NCBI GenBank assembly: GCA_965603515.1
Contig: CBFDDH010000066.1
Span: 1 to 5,986 of the forward strand
Reading direction: 5' to 3'
DNA from: JAUVZL01 sp965603515
Lineage (GTDB): Bacteria > Hydrothermota > Tepidihabitantia > SM23-42
DNA: 5,986 bases
A program made the position numbers and the translations under genes. Positions 1 to 5,549 of the stretch are shown here, piece after piece; position 1 is the first letter of the stretch, and each line of letters begins with the position of its first letter. The notes beneath the pieces were generated by a model. It saw only the letters and a program-made list of their open reading frames with translations, was not told the origin of the DNA and searched no databases.

Positions 1-2
1 AT

Positions 3-776
3 TTAAACACCACAATCAACACCTTTTTTAAAGATGTATCTGATCTCACTGGAACACGTTATATACCAGCATTACCCGCTGGTTATCATATGTACTTCAA
101 TCTTGAATATGCAAACATCAAAGGGGTGGAAACGATTGTGGAATTCGTAAAACCGCTCTTTACCGGCAAAATTTCTTATACGCTATCCTGGGCACGCGGT
201 ACGAGTTCCTACGCATTTGAATATGCTGATACAACCATCACACAACCAGCTGAAGAGTATGACCTTGATTTTGACCAACGCCATAGGGTTTTCATGCAGG
301 GTGTAGTAAATCTTCCTATGAAAACGCGATTGTACGTTTTTGCTTATTTTGGCAATGGTTTCCCCTTTACTCCGCCTGGGCCTGAAGGAAAATATGAAGA
401 AAGAAATATTGAACAACTCACATTTCAAAGACAGATTGATTGTGTACTATCAAAATCGTTGTCCATAGGACCACTCAGTCTTACAGTGGATTTTGAAATA
501 ATGAACCTCCTTGATCATCGGTATGAAACCGCTGCACATTTTCCGGTTATTCCTTTATCAATGATACATAAGGAAGACTTTGAACATAATCCACCCTATA
601 TAGATATTCATAATCCCTATTATCACCCAGGTGCAGACATGAACCATAATGGAATTATCACACCTGAAGAAGAATATTTGTCTTTCCGAGCCCTAATTGA
701 GGCAAGTGATGATTGGGTTAACGCTTATACCTCACCGAGGAGAGCAAGATTAGGCATCAATCTTAATTTTAATTGA
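3..776 (+). CDS. TonB-dependent receptor, C-terminal beta-barrel part (5' end outside window)
   Basis: This is the last 257 codons of an outer-membrane receptor; the frame is open from base 3, so the ATG at 90 is internal. Receptors of this family import large substrates using TonB energy. The fragment shows alternating barrel strands and the usual C-terminal signposts: a DLDFDQRHRVFMQG segment (like the LDQRH strand of the family), a MNLLDHRYET segment (the NLFDxRY signature), and a terminal strand RARLGINLNFN. The plug domain and TonB box would lie upstream. The last long loop carries an EF-hand-like calcium loop, listed separately. The lipoprotein gene follows after 10 bp, but it is far too short to be a SusD partner. 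Substrate cannot be told. The family call is fairly secure; a porin or another large barrel is the alternative. Confidence 0.85.
   Translation, partial: LNTTINTFFKDVSDLTGTRYIPALPAGYHMYFNLEYANIKGVETIVEFVKPLFTGKISYTLSWARGTSSYAFEYADTTITQPAEEYDLDFDQRHRVFMQGVVNLPMKTRLYVFAYFGNGFPFTPPGPEGKYEERNIEQLTFQRQIDCVLSKSLSIGPLSLTVDFEIMNLLDHRYETAAHFPVIPLSMIHKEDFEHNPPYIDIHNPYYHPGADMNHNGIITPEEEYLSFRALIEASDDWVNAYTSPRRARLGINLNFN
636..671 (+). other. EF-hand-like calcium-binding loop in the receptor's last extracellular loop
   Basis: The encoded twelve residues DMNHNGIITPEE fit the EF-hand/dockerin loop pattern: acidic or amide ligands at positions 1, 3 and 5 (D, N, N), Gly at 6, Ile at 8 and Glu at 12. The segment lies between the NLLDHRY strand and the final strand, in a loop of about 60 residues that is probably outside the cell. 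Calcium binding is inferred from the pattern alone; no second loop is visible. Confidence 0.5.
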
Positions 777-779
777 GGA
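775..779 (+). promoter_or_regulatory. Ribosome binding site of the lipoprotein gene, overlapping the receptor stop
   Basis: GAGGA begins inside the TGA stop of the receptor gene and lies 7 nt before the ATG at 787. This good Shine-Dalgarno match fixes the lipoprotein start and suggests translational coupling to the receptor gene. Confidence 0.65.
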
Positions 780-786
780 AAATATT

Positions 787-1221
787 ATGAAAGTATTTAA
801 TACGATATTGAAGACCCTTCTGCTAATCGTCGGTCTCGCAATGTTTACAAATCTGCAAACGGGTTGTAAAGACCCGGACGAATATGCGCCGCACCCAGAT
901 TCATTGATTTCGCCACCTGCCGCACCTCAGCTCTTAAACCCTCCACATGATACAGGTTGGGTTTATGTACCGGCTCAAGGACCAGTTATTGTTAATTTCG
1001 AATGGACATCTGTTCAAGGTGCAGAATACTACGAACTCCACGTTTATGCTGACACAACATACACTGATCCGGTAACGTATAAGGTTTCATATAATGCTGT
1101 TATCATCGCCTTTTTACCAAGGCCTGTATACTGGCGCGTAAGGGCATCAAGTTCAAGATGGACCTGGTTTACTGATTGGTCAGAAATCAGGTATTTCAGA
1201 GTCTGGTGGCCTGTTGAATAA
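787..1221 (+). CDS. Small secreted lipoprotein with one fibronectin type III-like domain
   Basis: The 144-residue product begins with a basic Lys-containing end and a hydrophobic stretch (residues 7-20), then a lipobox-like LQTGC with the lipidated Cys at 27. The -3 residue is Gln rather than the usual Leu, as is often seen outside Proteobacteria. After a Pro-rich linker, residues about 46-139 show a fibronectin-III-like sandwich pattern: P-Q-L-L-N-P-P, then FEWTSVQGAEYYELHVY, then VYWRVRA and WSEIRYFRV. The domain has eight Trp in all, several near the C-terminus, which suggests an exposed aromatic binding face. It probably sits on the outer membrane. Ten bp separate it from the receptor gene, so it may be an accessory of that receptor; this is inferred from position only. 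No enzymatic motif is visible. Confidence 0.75.
   Translation: MKVFNTILKTLLLIVGLAMFTNLQTGCKDPDEYAPHPDSLISPPAAPQLLNPPHDTGWVYVPAQGPVIVNFEWTSVQGAEYYELHVYADTTYTDPVTYKVSYNAVIIAFLPRPVYWRVRASSSRWTWFTDWSEIRYFRVWWPVE
1205..1209 (+). promoter_or_regulatory. Weak ribosome binding site deciding the TTG start at 1214
   Basis: GGTGG lies 4 nt before the TTG at 1214, inside the end of the lipoprotein gene. It is an imperfect Shine-Dalgarno match with short spacing. It supports the TTG start, though a TTG at 1259 in the same frame cannot be excluded. Confidence 0.4.
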
Positions 1222-2083
1222 CATATTTGCTGATCTAAAAGCAGCCGAACCAGTATTCTTGCGAAATCTAAAAATCTACCCTATCAAAGGAAACAATGGC
1301 AGCGGTTTTACACTAACGACGATCGAAGAGGCGATCAATGCCAATGACGCAGAATTCCATGAACTCGATATACCAGATATTAATGAAATACTCTTCACAA
1401 ATCGCGCGAACAGCCCGGTTTTAATGCTCGATGGCGATGAGATCACCGGTGCTCTGCAAAATCGCATAATATCGAGATCAGATATTGCCGAACCCAATTC
1501 GACCCGCCGGATTTCTGTAATATGTGCTGAAGAAGACAGATGGGATGAAATCGGCGGATTTAAAACAGGATATTGTTCTTATCCAGGTTTACGCGCCCTG
1601 CTCACGAAAAGTCGACAAACAAGAACTGATATACAAAAAGCAATCTGGAAAGAAATACAGCGCAAAATGACCGTTACCAAAACTCGTTCGGCAACCTCGT
1701 CAATGCACGATATCTTCGAAAATCTTGCAGAAGAAATCAACCGGTATATTGAAGATTTCCAGAGTCTGAATCATAATGCTATCGGTCTTATCGGCACAAC
1801 TGGTAACCGTATCCTTGGTTGCGATATTTTCCAGAACCCAAAGATCTATCAAAAATGCGAGAACAAACTTGTTAGAAGCTATGCTCTGGATGCTATTGAA
1901 TATCTGCATAAAGGGAATGGTCAGCCCAATGTGGAGAAATTCTTGACCACGACTCTCGTCGCCCTCAACAAAAATGTATCAAAGACAAAAACCCAGAATA
2001 TCACGATCAAAGCTGACGGCTTATTAGGACAAGCAACTGTATATCAAGATAATATAGTCCATCTGTCAGCTTTCCCAGTATAA
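1214..2083 (+). CDS. ARPP-1-like domain protein of unknown function
   Basis: The 289-residue product has no signal peptide or membrane segment and is probably cytosolic. From memory it matches the ARPP-1 family (ARG and Rhodanese-Phosphatase-superfamily-associated protein domain), whose hallmarks are visible in order: SPVLMLDGDEITGALQNR (67-84), RRISVICAEEDRW (98-110), and GLIGTTGNRILGCDIF (191-206) followed by KLVRSYALDAIEY (218-230). The Asp/Glu pair in DGDE and the nearby QNR are the most conserved-looking polar residues. The family name records genomic association with ADP-ribosylglycohydrolase and rhodanese-phosphatase genes; no activity is known to me. The TTG start lies inside the lipoprotein gene (8-bp overlap), pointing to coupled translation. 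That is odd, because its neighbours are envelope proteins. The next ATG codons in frame are far downstream, so 1214 is the best start. Confidence 0.7.
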   Translation: MNNIFADLKAAEPVFLRNLKIYPIKGNNGSGFTLTTIEEAINANDAEFHELDIPDINEILFTNRANSPVLMLDGDEITGALQNRIISRSDIAEPNSTRRISVICAEEDRWDEIGGFKTGYCSYPGLRALLTKSRQTRTDIQKAIWKEIQRKMTVTKTRSATSSMHDIFENLAEEINRYIEDFQSLNHNAIGLIGTTGNRILGCDIFQNPKIYQKCENKLVRSYALDAIEYLHKGNGQPNVEKFLTTTLVALNKNVSKTKTQNITIKADGLLGQATVYQDNIVHLSAFPV

Positions 2084-2094
2084 GATTTGGTAGA

Positions 2095-2123
2095 GCTACT
2101 CAAGTATTTTATCTCGAAGTAGC
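2095..2123 (+). repeat. Short inverted repeat after the ARPP-1-like gene
   Basis: GCTACT (2095-2100) and AGTAGC (2118-2123) are perfect inverted copies of 6 bp around a 17-nt spacer, starting 11 nt after the stop codon. No T-run follows, so it does not qualify as an intrinsic terminator. It may be chance or a weak RNA 3'-end structure. Confidence 0.25.
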
Positions 2124-2147
2124 GGAAGACAAATGCCTGATATGAAC

Positions 2148-2279
2148 AAATCTCAAATCATAAATCTCAAAAAGCAAACAATATCTAATAACCAAATTCT
2201 AAACACAAGCATAAATAACAAAGTTCAGTCATTGGGGATTGAAAATTATTTGGGGGTTGGTGCTTGGAATTTGGGATTT
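2148..2279 (+). repeat. Imperfect fold-back repeat with A/C-rich left arm and T/G-rich right arm
   Basis: The left part of the 219-bp gap is almost free of G, and the right part almost free of C. AAATCTCAAAT (2148-2158) pairs over all 11 positions with ATTTGGGATTT (2269-2279), allowing one G-U. A second left segment, 2192-2206, pairs with 2260-2274 over 15 positions with one mismatch and one G-U. The two pairings share part of the right arm and so exclude each other. There is no coding potential. The look is that of a dispersed intergenic fold-back or MITE-like repeat; whether other copies exist cannot be seen here. Confidence 0.5.
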
Positions 2280-2298
2280 AGCCGAGCGTAGCGAGGCT
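2280..2298 (+). promoter_or_regulatory. Compact hairpin directly before the kinase-helicase start, containing its Shine-Dalgarno
   Basis: AGCC (2280-2283) pairs with GGCT (2295-2298). Inside are tandem G-A mismatches (2284-2285 with 2293-2294), then GC/GC closing a GTA triloop (2286-2292, GCGTAGC). Sheared tandem G-A pairs and GNA-type triloops are known to be unusually stable. GAGG at 2293-2296 lies 6 nt before the GTG start and is the only plausible Shine-Dalgarno, so folding would hide it. The hairpin also forms the right end of the fold-back repeat. Translational control is inferred. Confidence 0.45.
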
Positions 2299-2302
2299 CA
2301 AG

Positions 2303-4840
2303 GTGCTTTTAAAAAAACTCGGCAAGTACGAGATTCTCGATTGGCTCGGTGGTGGTAGATTTGGCGATGTATTCTTAGCACACGATACTATACTCGATAA
2401 AGATTTTGCCCTAAAAATATCGAGAATGAGAAAAGAAGAAATTGCTATGCTCAAGGATGAGGCAAGACTACTTGCATCACTTAATCATCCTAATATCGTC
2501 AGATTTTACAATATCGACTTCATCGACAACAAATTTGTGCTGGTCATGGAGTTCATAAAAGGCAGCACTTTGAGAGAGTTTATTAGTGATGAAGGTCTCG
2601 GTATTGAAAAAGCCGTGAGCATTACCGCCCAAATCCTCGATGCTATCCAATATGCCCATAAGAATGGTGTATTGCACCGTGATTTAAAACCCGAAAATAT
2701 CTTGCTTACTGAAAAGGATCAGAAGAAGTTTATCAAAGTAGCTGATTTTGGTCTGGCACGCTTTATCCGTGCTGGATCGCTTTCCGCATCAACCGCCGGT
2801 ACACCTATTTATATGTCACCTGAGGTTTGGCAAGGTAGCTATACTGAAAAGAGTGATATCTGGTCTATCGGTACTATTCTCTACGAATTACTCACTGGTA
2901 CACCACCTTTTTTGGCAAATGATCTCGCTACACTGCACAAAAAAATCGAAAAGAGCAATTATCTTATGCCCACTGTATTGCGAATTCAAATACCACAGTA
3001 TATCGAAGATGCCATATTGAAATGTCTTAGTCTAACCCCTGAATCAAGACCTGATGCAAATGAACTCCTCAAGATGATCACAAGAAAAGGTAAGGCGATC
3101 AAGGTCGTAAGCAGTATTAGCCTTCCGGCAAAACTAGCAAAACCCATTAAATTAACCCCGGCACAAGAAGACATCATTAACCAAGTTGAAGGAAATATTT
3201 TGTTGTTAGGTCAGGCCGGTTGTGGAAAGACCACCACATTAACTTATGCCATTAATCGATTGATTGCAAAAGGCATCCCAATATCAAAAATCTTTGTTTG
3301 TACATTTACTAATAAAGCAGCAAATGATATAAGAAATCGGTTAGCACATCTAACCAGTTTATCTTTGCACGACTTATGGCTCGGTACTTTCCACAAATTT
3401 GGTCACCGCATGCTGCGCCGTGATGCAGAAAGGCTTAACCTCAATGAAAATTTCACAATTGAAGAACCGAAAAGAATCTTTACCAGAATGAAGCTCAAAA
3501 CCGGTAAGTACCGTACCAATGCAATCATAAAATTCATTGAGAACCTCAAAGCAAAGGGAGTCACCAGCGATAAATTCAAACCGGAAAATAGTTGGGAAAA
3601 ATACTGCCACAAGATATATACACAGTACCAGGAATACTTGCGAAAAAACGATATCCTCGACTATAATGATCTGATCCTCTATGCAATAGAGCTCCTTGAA
3701 GAAAATACCGATATAAGAGAGTATTACAGGACTCTGTTTGATTACATTTTCGTCGACGAACTCCAGGATATTAACCATGCCCAGTATCGATTTTTGTCGT
3801 TGATATACAATGGTAATATACTCTTTACCGGTGATGAGGACCAGGCCATATACAGCTGGCGTGGCGCTGACCGAAAACTGATCTATCAAGTATCCCAGGA
3901 TTTTGATGATATAAAAACATATAATCTCACAAGAAGTTTTCGTCTACCCCAGGCGATTCTTGAGATCGCGAATAATCTAATGCTACGACCGAGTACTATA
4001 ATTCCTAATACCCAGACCGGCGATATCATGGTATATGCTGCCAAATCGGAAAAAGATGAGGCTGATTATATTATTAAAGAACTGAAATCGCTGAAAAAAG
4101 ATGGCTACTGCTTTCAGGACATCGCAATACTGTATAGGATGAATTACATATCAATGATTTACGAAGAAGCTCTCATCAAATCACGTATTCCCCACACCCT
4201 GATCAGCGGTGCTTCATTTTACGAACGTTCTGATATAAAACCAATGATCGAATATCTTGAACTCCTTGATCTTTATTCTTCTAAAAAACATCCTGCTCCT
4301 CCGACGATCAAAGAATTTACTGCAAGAGCCCAGGCGATTTTCATGGTGAAGAAAATGAGTCTTGAGCGCACCGAGGCTATATTTAGTCACCATATAATGG
4401 AACCAGGAATCCTAACACCGAGCCGTATAATAAAGGAAGTTGCAGATGTGGTAAAATTAAAGGGCGAAAATATCAACGAACTGATTGTTTTTGCAAAAGG
4501 TTATAAGAATTTTGAATTATCGAAATTCTTGAGTGAAATCAAATTGATTCATGCATTAGACCTGGCAGAATGGGAAAAAGATACAGTGAAATTAATGACT
4601 GTGCATAGTGCTAAAGGTCTTGAATTTCCTATTGTTTTCGTGGTTGACCTGATTGAAGATGTCTTTCCCCTCACCAAGAAAATGACTTCATCCCAGGAGA
4701 TTGAAGAAGAAAGAAGACTCTGTTATGTTGCTCTTACCCGGGCACAGAAAAAACTGTATCTACTCTATCCCAAGCGACGTCATGGGCGTATTCAACAACC
4801 ATCACGATTCCTCGTGGATATGCTAAAGACAAATCCCTGA
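2303..4840 (+). CDS. Ser/Thr protein kinase fused to a UvrD/Rep-type SF1A helicase
   Basis: The 845-residue protein has no membrane segment. Residues 9-260 form a complete Hanks kinase: Gly loop GGGRFGDV (16-23), ATP lysine K38, helix-C E53, catalytic HRDLKPEN (125-132, base D127), DFG 148-150, a Ser/Thr-rich activation segment (159-167), SPE in place of APE (172-174), DIWSIG (185-190) and R249. After a basic linker, residues 284-837 carry the helicase motifs: Q motif with Q288, Walker A GQAGCGKTT (303-311), Ia (332-346), Ib GTFHKFG (361-367), II DELQD (485-489), III GDEDQAIYSWRGA (510-522), IV with R547, V TVHSAKGLEF (766-775) and VI YVALTRA (808-814). The protein is expected to phosphorylate partners or itself and to move 3'-5' on single-stranded DNA. 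The 2B region is short, and the chain ends just after PSRF. The GTG start follows an in-frame stop at 2279. A repair or defence role is inferred. Confidence 0.9.
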   Translation: MLLKKLGKYEILDWLGGGRFGDVFLAHDTILDKDFALKISRMRKEEIAMLKDEARLLASLNHPNIVRFYNIDFIDNKFVLVMEFIKGSTLREFISDEGLGIEKAVSITAQILDAIQYAHKNGVLHRDLKPENILLTEKDQKKFIKVADFGLARFIRAGSLSASTAGTPIYMSPEVWQGSYTEKSDIWSIGTILYELLTGTPPFLANDLATLHKKIEKSNYLMPTVLRIQIPQYIEDAILKCLSLTPESRPDANELLKMITRKGKAIKVVSSISLPAKLAKPIKLTPAQEDIINQVEGNILLLGQAGCGKTTTLTYAINRLIAKGIPISKIFVCTFTNKAANDIRNRLAHLTSLSLHDLWLGTFHKFGHRMLRRDAERLNLNENFTIEEPKRIFTRMKLKTGKYRTNAIIKFIENLKAKGVTSDKFKPENSWEKYCHKIYTQYQEYLRKNDILDYNDLILYAIELLEENTDIREYYRTLFDYIFVDELQDINHAQYRFLSLIYNGNILFTGDEDQAIYSWRGADRKLIYQVSQDFDDIKTYNLTRSFRLPQAILEIANNLMLRPSTIIPNTQTGDIMVYAAKSEKDEADYIIKELKSLKKDGYCFQDIAILYRMNYISMIYEEALIKSRIPHTLISGASFYERSDIKPMIEYLELLDLYSSKKHPAPPTIKEFTARAQAIFMVKKMSLERTEAIFSHHIMEPGILTPSRIIKEVADVVKLKGENINELIVFAKGYKNFELSKFLSEIKLIHALDLAEWEKDTVKLMTVHSAKGLEFPIVFVVDLIEDVFPLTKKMTSSQEIEEERRLCYVALTRAQKKLYLLYPKRRHGRIQQPSRFLVDMLKTNP

Positions 4841-4851
4841 TGCATAAAATG

Positions 4852-4873
4852 TGGGAGCGGGCTTCTACCCGCC
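4852..4873 (+). repeat. REP-like element (GGAG plus GC hairpin) between convergent genes
   Basis: The sequence has GGAG (4853-4856 region) directly before a 5-bp stem, GCGGG (4857-4861) with CCCGC (4868-4872), around a 6-nt loop. A tetranucleotide followed by a GC-rich hairpin is the layout of bacterial REP sequences mobilised by RAYT-type TnpA transposases, and the wording is close to the common Pseudomonas REP. It stands out from its A+T-rich surroundings. No RAYT gene is in the window. No T-run follows on the + strand, so it is a poor intrinsic terminator. Confidence 0.5.
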
Positions 4874-4886
4874 AAACTCTCTTTAT

Positions 4887-4900
4887 AAGTTAAAAGTTAA
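4887..4900. repeat. 7-bp tandem duplication in the convergent gap
   Basis: AAGTTAA occurs twice head to tail (4887-4893 and 4894-4900). It is short and A+T-rich, so chance is possible. The rest of the 4841-4940 gap holds nothing else recognisable besides the REP-like hairpin. Confidence 0.35.
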
Positions 4901-4940
4901 GAACAAAAATCTAGTTGCCCAAATTTCTTTCTAATATCTG

Positions 4941-5543
4941 TTATCTTTTTCTTTTCCGAAAGTACACAATCGTAAAAATCGCCAAAAATGCAATAAGTAT
5001 CAATCCTACGATCATATTATAATTTTTCAAAAAATCTGCCGCTTCATGCCAGGTTGAACCGACATAAAACCCAACCATGATCAGAAAAAAATTCCACACT
5101 AAAACACTGATCAAGCTATACCAGAAGAATCTCTTTTCATTGATATTGACAATACCAGCAGCAAAACAGAGCGGGGCTCTCATACCTGGTAAAAAACGGT
5201 TCAGTAAAACAATGAGATCGCCGCGTTTAACAAAGCTCGTTTTTGCCTTTTCTATCATCTTCAAAGGGAAAATCCTGCCAAGAAATGTTTTTGTCAAAAA
5301 CCCAATCAAAACATCCCCCCTGGTCTTACCAACATGATAGAGAATCATTATACCGGCCAGCGCACCAAGTACAGCCGACAAATAAAGTAGATATGGATTG
5401 AAATATCCTTGCCCAGCGAGAAATGCGAAGACGAGAACAAAGGCATCTGAAGGATAGGGTGGGAATAAGCTTTCAAAACATGAATTGAAGACCAGAAAGA
5501 GATAGACAAGAATCGGAGCACGTCCGGCAAGCCATTCAAACAT
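4941..5543 (-). CDS. DedA/VTT-family inner-membrane protein
   Basis: The 200-residue product is highly hydrophobic and carries the DedA signatures in order: an acidic residue ahead of a proline-rich re-entrant segment (FESLFPPYPSDAF, 23-35), a glycine-rich helix ending in ILYHVGKTRGD (66-76), the NRFLPGMRAPLCFAAG segment (115-130) with its conserved Arg and Pro, and FFWYSLISVLVWN (139-151). A final helix is followed by a basic tail. Length is normal for the family. DedA proteins are lipid-carrier scramblases or flippases; some recycle undecaprenyl phosphate, and others affect proton-force and drug tolerance. The substrate here is not determinable. GAGAGG lies 9 nt before the ATG at 5543 and supports that start. 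The ACT-domain gene ends 6 bp upstream, so the two are probably co-transcribed. Confidence 0.88.
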   Translation of the reverse strand: MFEWLAGRAPILVYLFLVFNSCFESLFPPYPSDAFVLVFAFLAGQGYFNPYLLYLSAVLGALAGIMILYHVGKTRGDVLIGFLTKTFLGRIFPLKMIEKAKTSFVKRGDLIVLLNRFLPGMRAPLCFAAGIVNINEKRFFWYSLISVLVWNFFLIMVGFYVGSTWHEAADFLKNYNMIVGLILIAFLAIFTIVYFRKRKR

Positions 5544-5549
5544 GTTGAT

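Noticed and set aside
90..776. Receptor gene starting at the ATG at 90
   Set aside because: The frame is open to base 3 with barrel-like sequence, and the product would lack plug and signal; the ATG is internal.
1..1221. SusC/SusD-type glycan uptake pair
   Set aside because: The lipoprotein has only 144 residues with a single fibronectin-III-like domain, whereas SusD proteins are several times longer and helical.
2084..2302. A sigma-70 promoter for the kinase-helicase gene
   Set aside because: Only weak partial matches to -35 and -10 boxes at wrong spacing were found in this repeat-filled stretch.
3374..3889. A 171-residue reading frame on the - strand
   Set aside because: It lies wholly inside the helicase motifs Ib to III, which are highly conserved on the + strand; it is a shadow.
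4857..4885. Rho-independent terminator for the kinase-helicase gene
   Set aside because: The stem is only 5 bp and no T-run follows on the + strand; on the - strand the T-rich stretch is offset by several bases. REP-like is the better label.
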